Origin: Pseudoxanthomonas sp. PXM01
GTDB taxonomy: Bacteria; Pseudomonadota; Gammaproteobacteria; Xanthomonadales; Xanthomonadaceae
Direction of reading: 5' to 3'
NCBI RefSeq assembly: GCF_014851815.1
Contig: NZ_JACVAJ010000001.1
Coordinates: 1,860,001-1,924,000, forward strand
DNA length: 64,000 bases
The translations under genes were made by a program, and so were the position numbers. Positions within the stretch are counted from its first letter, which is position 1. Each line of letters opens with the position of its first letter. Positions 1-8,831 of the stretch are shown here, one piece after another. The notes under the pieces were generated by a model, which was not told where the DNA came from, searched no databases, and saw only the letters and a program-made list of their open reading frames with translations.

Positions 1-349
1 GTGCGGCGACATCGGCGTAGAGGGTGGAGACGAACGCATCGGCGGGATCGGCGCGGGTCAGGATGGCCGGCAGGGCGAACGGCCCCTCCAGTTCCATCGG
101 CACGTCCTTGAGCGAATGCACCGCGCAATCGGCCTCGCCGCGCAACATGGCCAGCTCCAGTTCCTTCAGGAACAGGCCCTTGCCACCGATCGCCGCCAGC
201 GACCGGTCCAGCACTTCGTCGCCACGCGTGCTCATCGGCACCAGTTCGACGACCAGACCAGGGTGCGCGGCGCGCAGGCGGTCGGCGACGTGTTCGCTCT
301 GCCAGAGGGCGAGCGGGCTCTTGCGGGTGGCGATGCGCAGCGTGGTCAT
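1..349 (-). CDS. hemC: Porphobilinogen deaminase (hydroxymethylbilane synthase), N-terminal part
   Basis: The first 116 residues of HemC are visible; the gene runs off the left edge. The enzyme joins four porphobilinogen molecules into hydroxymethylbilane in cytoplasmic haem synthesis. The family signatures are [15 protein letters not shown] at the start, the substrate-contact STRGD at about residues 40-44, [11 protein letters not shown] at about 54-64 and the catalytic-domain AVHSLKDVP at about 76-84. The cofactor-binding cysteine lies beyond the edge. The regulator gene at 387-1118 lies just upstream on the same strand with a 37-bp gap. AlgR-hemC adjacency is a known arrangement in pseudomonads and xanthomonads. 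Confidence 0.95.
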   Translation of the reverse strand, partial: MTTLRIATRKSPLALWQSEHVADRLRAAHPGLVVELVPMSTRGDEVLDRSLAAIGGKGLFLKELELAMLRGEADCAVHSLKDVPMELEGPFALPAILTRADPADAFVSTLYADVAA

Positions 350-386
350 GCGGGCATTATCCCGCATGGGGCGGCGTCCGCGGCGG

Positions 387-1118
387 TCAGAGCGCCTTGA
401 CCGTCTCGCGCAGACCGGCCACGCAACGGCGGCTGACCTCGAGAGGCACCTTGCCGTGGCGCAGGATGGCCTGCACGTGGCCGTCGCCGACGCGCTTGAT
501 CTCGACCAGTTCATGCCGCGCCACGAGGCAATTGCGATGGATGCGCACGAAGCGTCCACCGAACTCTTCCTCCAGCGACTTCAGCGATTCCTCGATCAGG
601 TCCTCGCCGCGGGCGTGGTGCACCACCACGTACTTCTCCTCGGCCTGCAGGTAGTGCACTTCATCGACCGGGATCAGTCGCAGGCTGCCACGCAGGCGCG
701 CGCACAGATGGGTGCGCGGCTGGCTGCTCGAAGCCGCAGGCGGATGGTTCTCACGCCCGGCGATGAAGGTGCGCGCACGCTCCAGTGCCGCCGCCAGCCG
801 CTCGGGCCGGATCGGCTTCATCAGATAATCGATGGCCGCCGCCTCGAACGCGGACAGCGCATGTTCGTCGTAGGCCGTGCAGAACACCACCGCCGGGCGG
901 GGATCGAAGGCCGCCAGGTGGCGGGCCGCTTCCAGTCCATCCACGCCGGGCATGGCGATGTCGAGCAGCACCATGTCGGGGCGATGTTGCGAACACGCCT
1001 GCAGCGCATCGAGCCCGTTCTCGGCCTCGGCCACCACGTCGATGCCGGGATGCTCGGCGAGCAGCGCGCGCAACCGCTCGCGGGCCAGGGATTCGTCGTC
1101 GGCGATGACCACTTTCAC
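387..1118 (-). CDS. AlgR/LytTR-family response regulator
   Basis: A 243-residue response regulator. It has an N-terminal receiver domain (MKVVIADDE, phospho-acceptor Asp in [10 protein letters not shown] at about residue 54, conserved Lys in YLMKPIR) and a C-terminal LytTR DNA-binding domain (about 140-240, with [11 protein letters not shown] and [10 protein letters not shown]). The GTG start at 1118 is chosen because KVVIADDE begins a receiver domain and GAGG lies upstream; a longer reading to 1196 would add an unlikely leader. Its place beside hemC matches AlgR, which controls exopolysaccharide and type IV pilus genes in Pseudomonas. The usual AlgZ/FimS sensor gene is not next to it; an esterase gene occupies that place. 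Confidence 0.9.
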   Translation of the reverse strand: MKVVIADDESLARERLRALLAEHPGIDVVAEAENGLDALQACSQHRPDMVLLDIAMPGVDGLEAARHLAAFDPRPAVVFCTAYDEHALSAFEAAAIDYLMKPIRPERLAAALERARTFIAGRENHPPAASSSQPRTHLCARLRGSLRLIPVDEVHYLQAEEKYVVVHHARGEDLIEESLKSLEEEFGGRFVRIHRNCLVARHELVEIKRVGDGHVQAILRHGKVPLEVSRRCVAGLRETVKAL

Positions 1119-1214
1119 GGCAAAGGCGTCCTCGGTGAACGTTGGCGTGATCCCCCGAGTCCTAGGGTACCCATGGCGACGCCATGCGTCATCCACCGGG
1201 GGGGCGCGTGGGAA

Positions 1215-1901
1215 TTACAACGCAAAACGCCGCGCCATCCAGTCACCCAGGTCACGGATTTCCTCCGCGCACACCTGGTGCGCCATCGGATAGCGGTGCC
1301 ACTGGACGTCGAAACCCAGGTCGCCCAGGACACGGGCGCTATGTTCGGCATGGACGAGCGGAATCACCGGATCGCCCGTTCCGTGCGCCATGAAAACGGG
1401 CTGCGCGGTCGCCGCCTGGGCGAGATGGGCCCCGGCCTGCGCCACACCGGGCAAGTAGGTCGACAACGCGATCAGTCCTGCCAGCGGCACCTGCCTGCGC
1501 AGGCCGGCCGCCAGGGTCACCGCACCGCCCTGCGAGAATCCTGCCAGCAGGAGGCGCTCCGGCGCGATGCCGCGGGCCTGCTCGCGTGCGATCAGCGCCT
1601 CCACCTGGACGATGGACTCCTCGATGCCGGCACTGTCCGCGCGGGTGGGGAAATCCATGCCAACGATGTCGTACCACGCGCGCATGCGCACGCCGTTGTT
1701 GATCGTCACCGCGCGCACCGGTGCGTGCGGGAACACGAAGCGCAAGGCCGGCCACCCCGGCCGTACGAGCTCTGGCACGAGCGGCGCGAAGTCATGGCCA
1801 TCGGCGCCCAGCCCGTGCAACCACAGCACGGACCATTGCGGCTCGGGGCCTGTTTCCTGTTCGACGGTGTCGAGCACGGCGGAAGCGGAAGAAGTCGTCA
1901 T
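1215..1901 (-). CDS. Carboxylesterase / phospholipase family alpha/beta hydrolase
   Basis: A 228-residue cytoplasmic serine esterase of the carboxylesterase-2 / acyl-protein-thioesterase family. The oxyanion motif LWLHGLGADG is at about residues 27-36, the nucleophile elbow GFSQGG at about 117, the acid Asp in GTGDPVIP and the catalytic His in YPMAHQVC near the C-terminus, so the triad is complete. There is no signal peptide. ATG at 1901 follows a GGCGG-like ribosome site; 12 extra upstream codons are possible. It likely hydrolyses short-chain esters; the natural substrate cannot be told. It shares a strand with the regulator downstream and the TonB-C gene upstream. Confidence 0.88.
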   Translation of the reverse strand: MTTSSASAVLDTVEQETGPEPQWSVLWLHGLGADGHDFAPLVPELVRPGWPALRFVFPHAPVRAVTINNGVRMRAWYDIVGMDFPTRADSAGIEESIVQVEALIAREQARGIAPERLLLAGFSQGGAVTLAAGLRRQVPLAGLIALSTYLPGVAQAGAHLAQAATAQPVFMAHGTGDPVIPLVHAEHSARVLGDLGFDVQWHRYPMAHQVCAEEIRDLGDWMARRFAL

Positions 1902-1937
1902 GCCGCCATTCTCGCCGCAGATGCTTGCCGACACCAC

Positions 1938-2885
1938 TCAGCCGCCGCCGGCATCTCCGGCAGGCAGACGGAACCGCACCGTGCGGCTGGATGCATGCGC
2001 CTGGCCCGTGGCCTCGAAACGCCACCGTTGCGCGACCGCGAGCGCCGAGGCATCGAACATGCCGCCCGGGGTCGAGGACAGCAGGCGCACGTCCCTGACG
2101 CTGCCGTCCGGCTGTACGGTAAAGGCCACTTCCGCCTGGCCCTCGATGCGCGCGCGCAGCGCGGGCAACGGATAGCGTGGCTGCGCATCCTGGAGCAACC
2201 TCGGTGCGCGGGCGCCCTGCGCGACGCGAGGTGCCACGGCAGGCGCGCCGGCTGGTATCGGCGCGTCCTGCGCCACGACCGCGGGTGCGGGCGATGGCGC
2301 TGCGGCAGGCACAGGCTCGGTCACGACCGGCGTGATGGTCGCCGGCGCCGCGACGGACGTTCCCGCGCCGCGCGCGGGCGCGGGCACTGCCGCTGTCGGC
2401 ACCACGACGGCCGGCGGCGCCACCGCGGCAGGGGCGACCTGCGCAGCCTGCTCGCGCGCCAGCGCGGCGACCTCCATCGCCAACCGTGGCAGTGCAGGCG
2501 CGCGCGCATCGATGCGTTCGATCAGGCCCTGCAAGCGCGAGGCTTCCTGCGCATCGCCGCGTGCGATGGCCTGCTCCGCAGCGATCAGCACGTAGGGCTG
2601 CAGTTCGGCCAGTGCCGCCTGCGCGCGCGCATGCTCCGTCGCCTCCGCGCGGGCGGCGAGATAGTGCTCCACCGCGTTGTCGCCGGCGGGCGACAGCATC
2701 CGGCGCTGGGACAGGGCGCGCGTGGCGCGCTCATACGAGGTCGCCGGCACGGGTCCGGCGCTGGTATCCGCCGCACCTGCGGACGATGCCTGCCCCTCCG
2801 AACCGGCCGCGGGCGGCGAACCGGCCCCGCATGCCGTCATGCACAGCACGCTCCCCACCCACATCCATTTCCACATCGCTTTCAT
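1938..2885 (-). CDS. Lipoprotein with C-terminal TonB domain
   Basis: A 315-residue protein. A short basic N-terminus and hydrophobic stretch end in a probable lipobox (CMTAC, Cys at about 19). A helical region follows (about 50-150), then a low-complexity Ala/Pro/Val linker (about 150-225), and a TonB C-terminal domain (about 228-310: PRYPLPALRARIEGQAEVAFTV, then DGSVRDVRLLSS, with the final RWRFE). TonB C-terminal domains usually contact TonB boxes of outer-membrane receptors. A normal TonB has an N-terminal membrane anchor, so a lipid anchor is odd, and a role as a periplasmic partner rather than an energy transducer is possible. GGGGCGAG precedes ATG. Confidence 0.8.
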   Translation of the reverse strand: MKAMWKWMWVGSVLCMTACGAGSPPAAGSEGQASSAGAADTSAGPVPATSYERATRALSQRRMLSPAGDNAVEHYLAARAEATEHARAQAALAELQPYVLIAAEQAIARGDAQEASRLQGLIERIDARAPALPRLAMEVAALAREQAAQVAPAAVAPPAVVVPTAAVPAPARGAGTSVAAPATITPVVTEPVPAAAPSPAPAVVAQDAPIPAGAPAVAPRVAQGARAPRLLQDAQPRYPLPALRARIEGQAEVAFTVQPDGSVRDVRLLSSTPGGMFDASALAVAQRWRFEATGQAHASSRTVRFRLPAGDAGGG

Positions 2886-3114
2886 GCTCGCCCCTGTCTT
2901 GCGGGCGGCAAGCCTAGGCGGTGTTCATGACGGCGGTGCGTCAGGGGTCTTGCCTCCTGCCGGTGCATCCTCGGGGTCTTCGCCCCTGGAACGGGCATCG
3001 CGGGCCCGTGGCCGCCGGCACGCGGGTGCCCCATGCCGGCGAAAACCTGGAAGCGTTTGCACACGCGCCCATCACCCGCGCGACGGAGGACTTCAGGTAA
3101 AGTGCGGCGATCAT

Positions 3115-3215
3115 GGGCAATACCGCAACGTATTGCCCTGTCTCGGGGGCGGCTAGCAGGGAATGCCGTGGCGAACCCGGTCCATCTGGCGGCAACCGTT
3201 CTTTTGGGGAAGAAC
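3115..3215 (+). promoter_or_regulatory. Structured 5' leader of the c-di-GMP gene
   Basis: Three potential RNA hairpins lie in the leader ahead of the GGDEF-EAL start at 3221. The first is a perfect 9-bp stem GGGCAATAC/GTATTGCCC (3115-3123 with 3130-3138). The second is TGCCG/CGGCA (3164-3168 with 3190-3194). The third is GTTCTT/AAGAAC (3198-3203 with 3210-3215), whose loop and 3' arm hold the GGGGAAG ribosome-binding site. Pairing of the last stem would hide the ribosome site. No known riboswitch consensus (such as GEMM) was matched. The stems are seen directly; a regulatory role is inference. Confidence 0.4.
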
Positions 3216-3220
3216 CGACC

Positions 3221-5425
3221 GTGAGGCCTACTGCCATCGCCATGCCTTCGTATATCGCCGATGGCGAGCCCGACGTGTCATGGGTCATCGATCACAGCGA
3301 CAACGCCATCGTCGTCTGCGACGACGCCGCGCGCATCACCTGGATCAACCAAGGCTTCACGCGCATGTTCGGCTACACGCTGGAAGACGCGCTCGGCCAC
3401 CGGCCCAGCGATTTCCTCGCGGGCCCGCACACCGACCCCGAAACGGTCGAATGGGTACGCGGGCAGCTGCACACCCAGCAGGGCTACCGCACGGAGCTGC
3501 TGGTGTACGCCAAGAACGGCGTGCCGCTGTGGATCTCGGCGGTGGTGAACCCGGTCTTCGATCCCGAGCGCAACGTCCGCTACCTGCTCGGCGTATACAC
3601 CGACATCACCCACAGCAAGCTGCACGAGGAAATGCACCGCAAGGTGCTGAGCGCGATCGTCCGCGAGCAGCCGCTGCAGGACGTGCTGACGCTGATCTGC
3701 CGTGAAGTCGAAAAGGTCATGCCGGAAGCCGTGGCCTCGGTGATCGGCGTCGACGACTATGGCCGCCTGCGTCCGCTGGCATCGCCCAGCCTTCCCGACC
3801 ACATCGCCTCCCTGATCGACGGCGAGCTGGCCGGGCCGATGGTCGGTGCCTGTGGCTCCGCCGCATGGAGCGGGCAGCCGGTCGAATGCCGGGATATCGA
3901 GCGCGACCCACGCTGGCAGTCGCACAACGCGCCGTTCCTCGCCCTTGGCATCCGTGCCTGCTGGTCCAGCCCGGTCAAGGGCAACGATGGCCGCGTGCTC
4001 GGCACGTTCGCGCTGTACTACTGGGAAAACCGCGCGCCGGACGAGTTCCACCTGCGGGTGGTCGATGTCTGCCTGCATCTGTGCGCCCTGGCGATGGAGC
4101 GCGAGCGCGCCCGCGCCCGCATGCACCAGCTGTCGTTCTTCGACACACTGACCGGCCTGCCCAATCGGGCGCTGTTCAACAGCAAGGTCGAGCAGATGCT
4201 GCTGGGTGCGGCGCGACGCGACAGCCAGGTGGCGTTGCTGTTCGTCGACATCGACCGCTTCAAGATCGTCAACGACACCCAGGGGCACACCGCAGGCGAT
4301 GCACTGCTGCGCGAGCTGGCGAAGCGCCTGGGCAACGAACTGCGCGAGGGCGACGTGGTGGCGCGGCTGGCGGGCGACGAATTCGTGCTCGCGGTCCCCG
4401 ACCGCACGGCGGAGGAAGCCGCCAACCTCGCCGACCGCCTGATGGCCCGCCTGTCGGAGCCGGTCAACGCCGGCCGGATGATGCTGACCCCGCAGGCCAG
4501 CGTGGGCGTGGCGATGTTCCCCGCCGATGGGTGGGACGTCGATTCGCTGGTCAGGCACGCCGACATCGCGATGTACCGCGCCAAATCCGAAGGTGGCGGG
4601 CGCATCGTGTTCTACAGCCTGGAAATGAACCAGGCGATGCAGGAGCGCCTGGCGCTGGAGAATGCGCTGCGCGAGGCCGTGCGCAGCGGCCAGCTGCGGC
4701 TGCACTACCAACCGCAGGTCGCGCTGGACGAGGATGCAAGCCTGCATGGTGTCGAGGCGCTGCTGCGCTGGCGGCACCCGGAGATCGGCGAGATTTCGCC
4801 GGCGACCTTCGTTCCGATGGCCGAGGAATGCGGCCTGATCGACGAACTGGGCCGCTGGACGCTGGAGGAAGCCTGCACGCAGATGGCCGACTGGCGCCGC
4901 CGCGGCGTCCCCGTGCCGCGCGTGTCGGTCAACCTGTCGGCGATCAATTTCGAACAGCAGGACCTGCCTACCTTCATCGGCAACGTACTGGGCAAGTGCG
5001 GCCTGTCGCCCGACGAACTGATGGTCGAAGTGACCGAAAGCGTCATGCTGGCGCAGAAGCCGGAAGTGCTCGCCAACATCGATGCGATCCACCGGATGGG
5101 CGTGAGCCTGTCGATCGACGATTTCGGCACCGGCTATTCCAGCCTCAGCCATCTGCATCGCCTGCCGATCAGCGAGCTGAAGCTGGACATGAGCTTCGTC
5201 CGCGATCTCGAACACAGCGAATCCGCACGCGCACTGACGACGTCCATCCTGCGCATCGGCGAAAGCCTGTCGTTGAAGGTGGTTGCCGAAGGCGTGGAGA
5301 ATGCGGCGCAACGCGCCGTGCTGGCCTCGCTCAACTGCGACCTGCTGCAGGGTTACTACGTTTCGCGCCCGCTGTCGCCGCACTCGCTGGAGCGCTGGGT
5401 CAGCCTGCAACCGCCGGCGGAGTGA
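3221..5425 (+). CDS. PAS-GAF-GGDEF-EAL cyclic-di-GMP turnover protein
   Basis: About 734 residues from the GTG at 3221, chosen for the GGGGAAG ribosome site; ATG at 3242 is the alternative. Order: PAS (about 12-125, ending YLLGVYTDITH), GAF (about 145-305), GGDEF (about 320-475), EAL (about 480-730). The diguanylate-cyclase signature reads AGDEF instead of GGDEF, and an intact RxxD inhibitory site (REGD) lies five residues before it. The EAL domain keeps its catalytic set (EALLRW, NLSA, EVTES, DDFGTGYSSL, ELKLD, AEGVEN, QGYYVSRP), so phosphodiesterase activity is likely; cyclase activity is less sure. No membrane segment was seen. The 3' end overlaps the convergent sirtuin gene by 26 bp. Confidence 0.92.
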   Translation: MRPTAIAMPSYIADGEPDVSWVIDHSDNAIVVCDDAARITWINQGFTRMFGYTLEDALGHRPSDFLAGPHTDPETVEWVRGQLHTQQGYRTELLVYAKNGVPLWISAVVNPVFDPERNVRYLLGVYTDITHSKLHEEMHRKVLSAIVREQPLQDVLTLICREVEKVMPEAVASVIGVDDYGRLRPLASPSLPDHIASLIDGELAGPMVGACGSAAWSGQPVECRDIERDPRWQSHNAPFLALGIRACWSSPVKGNDGRVLGTFALYYWENRAPDEFHLRVVDVCLHLCALAMERERARARMHQLSFFDTLTGLPNRALFNSKVEQMLLGAARRDSQVALLFVDIDRFKIVNDTQGHTAGDALLRELAKRLGNELREGDVVARLAGDEFVLAVPDRTAEEAANLADRLMARLSEPVNAGRMMLTPQASVGVAMFPADGWDVDSLVRHADIAMYRAKSEGGGRIVFYSLEMNQAMQERLALENALREAVRSGQLRLHYQPQVALDEDASLHGVEALLRWRHPEIGEISPATFVPMAEECGLIDELGRWTLEEACTQMADWRRRGVPVPRVSVNLSAINFEQQDLPTFIGNVLGKCGLSPDELMVEVTESVMLAQKPEVLANIDAIHRMGVSLSIDDFGTGYSSLSHLHRLPISELKLDMSFVRDLEHSESARALTTSILRIGESLSLKVVAEGVENAAQRAVLASLNCDLLQGYYVSRPLSPHSLERWVSLQPPAE

Positions 5426-6260
5426 GTACCTCGCGTTCGAGCAGGAAGGCGAGCGCATCGCCGCACGGCGCGGCCACCCGGAACCTCAGCAGATCGTCCC
5501 CACGCGTGCGTCCCAGGCTGACCGCGGCCACGGGCAGACCGAGCCGCACCGCGGCATGCACGAAACGCAGCCCCGAGTAGACCATCAGCGACGAGCCGAC
5601 CACCAGCATCGCGTCGGAATGGGCCAGCCTTGCCATCGCCGTCTCGACCCGCACGCGAGGCACGTTCTCGCCGAAAAACACCACGTCCGGCTTGAGCATG
5701 CCCCCGCAGGCTTCGCAGGCCGGCACCTGGAACGCGCCGAAGTCGCTCGCTTCAAGGTCGGCGTCACCATCCGGCGCGGTCCCCGCATCCAGATGCAGCC
5801 AGTCCGGGTTGGCCTCGGCGAGCCGGAACTGGAGCCGCGCGCGCGCGGACGTGGCGCCACACGCCAGGCAGACCACGCCGTCGAGGCGGCCGTGCAGATC
5901 GATCACCGCCTCGCTGCCGGCCGCCTGATGCAAGCCGTCGACATTCTGGGTCAGCAGCAACTCGCTGCGACCCTGCGCCTCCAGTGCCGCCAGCGCGCGA
6001 TGCGCCGCATTCGGTCGCGCCCCGGCGATGCGTGGCCAACCGAGCAGACTGCGCGCCCAGTACCGCTGCCGCGTGGTGGGATCGCCGACGAAGGCCTGGT
6101 ACGTGACCGGCGGCGTGCGCTTCCACGCGCCCTGTTCGTCCCGGTAGTCCGGAATGCCGGACGCCGTGCTGCATCCCGCGCCGGTCAGCACGAACAGGCG
6201 GCGATGCGTCGCCACGAAATCCTCGAGCCTTGCGTCTCTCATGCCGTCAGCATAGGCCAT
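5400..6260 (-). CDS. SIR2-family NAD-dependent protein deacetylase
   Basis: A 286-residue sirtuin. NAD-binding GAGCSTASGIPDYR is near residues 26-39, TQNVDGLH at about 110, and the catalytic His lies in DLHGRLDG. A zinc ribbon is formed by CLAC and, about 40 residues later, CEACGG; VVGSSLMVYSGLR is the late NAD motif. Sirtuins remove acyl groups from lysines with NAD cleavage. Two in-frame ATGs exist (6260 and 6242) with no strong ribosome site to decide between them. It faces the GGDEF-EAL gene and overlaps its end, so read-through could produce antisense RNA. Confidence 0.9.
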   Translation of the reverse strand: MAYADGMRDARLEDFVATHRRLFVLTGAGCSTASGIPDYRDEQGAWKRTPPVTYQAFVGDPTTRQRYWARSLLGWPRIAGARPNAAHRALAALEAQGRSELLLTQNVDGLHQAAGSEAVIDLHGRLDGVVCLACGATSARARLQFRLAEANPDWLHLDAGTAPDGDADLEASDFGAFQVPACEACGGMLKPDVVFFGENVPRVRVETAMARLAHSDAMLVVGSSLMVYSGLRFVHAAVRLGLPVAAVSLGRTRGDDLLRFRVAAPCGDALAFLLEREVLTPPAVAG

Positions 6261-6277
6261 GCCGGCGGCGGCGCGGG

Positions 6278-7786
6278 TCAGGGTTTGGGCGCGGGGCAAT
6301 AACTGCGCAGGTAATCCATGTGTGCCGGCATCCTCTGCACGTTCGCGAGCACGTCGTGGCGGATGCCGTCGAGGAACCGTTTCAGGTCGTCCGGCGACAA
6401 CACGTCCGCCGTCGGGTGGTAGCGCTTCGGCAGGACGCCCTGACCCATCATCACCTGGACCCACGAGTTGGCGCCGAACAACTCGCCCGGCACATGGAAT
6501 ACGTTGCCGGTCTCTCTGAACAGGTCGATGCGATGTTGCAGGCTGGGCGGCAGTTCCATGTTTGCCATGTACTCCCAGTACGGCGTATCCCGGCGGTTGC
6601 TCAACGCGTAATGCAGCACCACGAAATCACGCACGTGCTGCAACTCCGAGTCCAGCTGCGCGTTGTACTGCGCGATCGCGCCAGGCGTGACGACCTGCGG
6701 GAAGTTCTGCAGCAGATGGGTGATGCCACGCTGGATCAGGTGGATCGTGGTCGATTCGAGCGGCTCGACGAAACTGCCGGCCAGCCCCAGCGCCACGCAG
6801 TTCTTTTCCCAGCAGCGTTCACGCCGGCCCGGCTGGAAGCGCACGGGCCAGGGCTGCTTGATGACCTCGCCTTCTATGGTCGACAGAAAGTGGGCGCGGG
6901 CGTCCTCATCGGTGGTGAAACGACTGGCGTAAACGATGCCATTGCCCACCCGGTGCTGCAGCGGAATGCGCCATTGCCAGCCTGCGGTCCACGCGATCGC
7001 GCGCGTGTACGGCACCGCATCGCGCACCGCGGTGGTCTGCGTGGCCAGCGCGCTGTCATTGACCAACCAGTGCGACCAGTCCTCGAACCCCACGCCCAGG
7101 GTCTTGCCGATCAGCAGCGCGCGGAACCCCGTGCAGTCGATGAAGAAGTCGCCTTCGATGCTTGTGCCGTCTTCCATCTTCAGTGCCGCGATGTCGCCCG
7201 ACTCCGCATCCATGACGACATCGGCGATCTTGCCTTCCATGCGCCGCGCGCCATGGCGTTCACTCATCTGCCTCAGAAACTTCGCGTACAGGCTGGCATC
7301 CATGTGGTACGCGTAATTCATGCCGCTACGCGGCAGGTGTGCGAAACGATCCGCCAGCGCGGCCTTCAGCTCAAGGCAGTAATCCTCGTAGCCACTGGCA
7401 ACACACTCCTTGCGCCCGCGCAGCCAGAAGTGCTGGAAGCCGGCGGTTCGCTGGTCATTGCTGGTCGTGTTGAACGAGTGGACGTAGCGATCGCCGATGT
7501 CCAGCCAGTTCTCGAATGAGATACCCAGCTTGATCGTGCCCTGCACCGCCGCCATGAACTCCTGTTCGTTGATGCCGATCATCTGATGGAAGCTCTGCAG
7601 GGTCGGCACGGTGGCTTCGCCCACGCCCACCGTGCCGATCTCTTCGGACTCCACCAGGGTGATATCGAGCGTGCCGCCCAGCACCTTGGAGATCGCGGCT
7701 GCGGCCATCCATCCGGCCGTGCCGCCGCCAGCGATGACGACGCGTTTCACAGGTCGGCCGGGGATGTCGTGGGTGGAATTGCTCAC
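6278..7786 (-). CDS. Flavin-dependent tryptophan-halogenase family protein (copy 1)
   Basis: A 502-residue flavoprotein of the tryptophan-halogenase family. The FAD-binding GGGTAGW is near residue 20. A Lys in GTIKLGISFENW (about 85) fits the catalytic lysine of PrnA/RebH-type enzymes. WQWRIP (about 280) is an intact WxWxIP halogenase signature that blocks monooxygenation, and VEPLEST (about 345) carries the partner Glu. Homologues in xanthomonads sit in TonB-receptor loci and some brominate free indoles in vitro; the physiological substrate here is unknown. It is the last gene of the receptor-halogenase-SapC-cupin row, 25 bp after the cupin gene. A flavin reductase, needed for FADH2 supply, is not nearby. 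Confidence 0.9.
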   Translation of the reverse strand: MSNSTHDIPGRPVKRVVIAGGGTAGWMAAAAISKVLGGTLDITLVESEEIGTVGVGEATVPTLQSFHQMIGINEQEFMAAVQGTIKLGISFENWLDIGDRYVHSFNTTSNDQRTAGFQHFWLRGRKECVASGYEDYCLELKAALADRFAHLPRSGMNYAYHMDASLYAKFLRQMSERHGARRMEGKIADVVMDAESGDIAALKMEDGTSIEGDFFIDCTGFRALLIGKTLGVGFEDWSHWLVNDSALATQTTAVRDAVPYTRAIAWTAGWQWRIPLQHRVGNGIVYASRFTTDEDARAHFLSTIEGEVIKQPWPVRFQPGRRERCWEKNCVALGLAGSFVEPLESTTIHLIQRGITHLLQNFPQVVTPGAIAQYNAQLDSELQHVRDFVVLHYALSNRRDTPYWEYMANMELPPSLQHRIDLFRETGNVFHVPGELFGANSWVQVMMGQGVLPKRYHPTADVLSPDDLKRFLDGIRHDVLANVQRMPAHMDYLRSYCPAPKP

Positions 7787-7811
7787 GTGCGGGGTCCTCG
7801 GCGTTCTGTAA

Positions 7812-8831
7812 TCAGCGGTTGATGCGTTTGAGCAGGCGCGCGCGAAGATCGCGGGCGCGCGTTTCGTCGAGCGGCGAGAGCAGACCGCGCGTCTGTTCGG
7901 GGATGTGGGCGGCCGTATCGGCGTCGGCTTCGAACACGTAATGGCGGAACACGTCCTTCCAGGTCTCGCGCTCGTGCGGCGGAAGATCGCGGAGGGTCAT
8001 CAGCGCGTACATGAGCACGTTCATCGGCGTGTCCATCCAGTCCGGCACGTCGCGCCACCAGTAGTTGACCAGCACGTTGAACGGTTCCAGCCCTTCCATG
8101 TGGTGCCACCACATGCTGGGGATCAGCACCGCGTCTCCGGGTTCGAGTTCGGCCACCTGCGCGTGTCGCATCGCCTCGGCGAAGCGCGGGAAACGGTCCA
8201 GGTCGGGGGCGGCGAAATCGACCAGGCTGATCGCCTGCCCGGCCGGCGTGAAATCCAGCGGTCCGATGTACAGGTTGCGCAACTGGTCCGGCGGAAACAG
8301 GGTGACGCGGCGACGCCCCGCCACCACGCAGGCGATGTTGTCGGGGACATCCTGGTGCGCGGCAATGCGAGTACGGTTGCCGATCCAGATGCTGGCCAGC
8401 GGATCGCGCTCGCCCAGGGACAGGCCGTTGTCGTCGCTGAAGCCCGGCAGCCAGGTATCGATGGTCGTCGACGCGACGTAGATCATGGGGGGCGAGGGAT
8501 GCCCCGCGTATTTGAGCAGCGTGTCCAGCACCGTGCGCAGGGGAATCTGTTCCTGGCGGAAGTTGAAACCGCTCATGTCGCCGGTGTAGAACACCCGGCC
8601 GCCGGCCTCGGGCGCTGCGACCGTCGCGACGACCGGCGGCGCGTCCGCCCGCACGAGGTCATGCAGATAGGCGACGGCGGCGTGCATCGATTCGCGCGCC
8701 GCCGCGACCATGGGCCAATGCCCGACCAGACCGCGAAGCACCGTCGGTCCTGATGATGCCTGCAACGCCGCTGCCAGCGCGCCGGGCACATCGCCGCGCT
8801 GCTCCCGGATTGGCTTAGCGCCCGCCAGCAC
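7812..8831 (-). CDS. Cupin-8 / JmjC-like domain protein
   Basis: A 339-residue protein of the cupin-8 (JmjC-like) family. The iron-binding triad is visible as H and D in AAHQDVPDN (about 160) and a later His in WWHHMEG (about 245), with FFPPD-like LFPPDQL and NVLVNYWW typical of the family. Such proteins are usually Fe(II)/2-oxoglutarate hydroxylases. In Xanthomonas and Caulobacter they recur beside SapC, halogenase-family and TonB-receptor genes in glycan-uptake loci. The start overlaps the SapC gene end by 17 bp, suggesting translational coupling. Its substrate, perhaps the receptor or a linked surface protein, is not known. Confidence 0.85.
   Translation of the reverse strand: MLAGAKPIREQRGDVPGALAAALQASSGPTVLRGLVGHWPMVAAARESMHAAVAYLHDLVRADAPPVVATVAAPEAGGRVFYTGDMSGFNFRQEQIPLRTVLDTLLKYAGHPSPPMIYVASTTIDTWLPGFSDDNGLSLGERDPLASIWIGNRTRIAAHQDVPDNIACVVAGRRRVTLFPPDQLRNLYIGPLDFTPAGQAISLVDFAAPDLDRFPRFAEAMRHAQVAELEPGDAVLIPSMWWHHMEGLEPFNVLVNYWWRDVPDWMDTPMNVLMYALMTLRDLPPHERETWKDVFRHYVFEADADTAAHIPEQTRGLLSPLDETRARDLRARLLKRINR

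Noticed and set aside
24-2930. A 968-codon open reading frame on the plus strand across the regulator, esterase and TonB-C genes
   Set aside because: It is antisense to three well-supported genes, rich in Arg/His low-complexity runs as expected from high-GC third-position bias, and has no motif.
3115-3220. Cobalamin or c-di-GMP-I riboswitch upstream of the GGDEF-EAL gene
   Set aside because: Only short pieces resemble a cobalamin aptamer and the conserved core boxes of both classes are missing, so only a generic structured leader is reported.
3113-3220. An ATG start at 3113 for the GGDEF-EAL protein
   Set aside because: The extra 36 residues are unlike a domain, overlap a perfect hairpin, and a good ribosome site precedes the GTG at 3221.
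3278-5458. A 726-codon minus-strand reading opposite the GGDEF-EAL gene
   Set aside because: The plus-strand protein has complete catalytic motifs; the opposite reading has none and shows mirror-codon composition.
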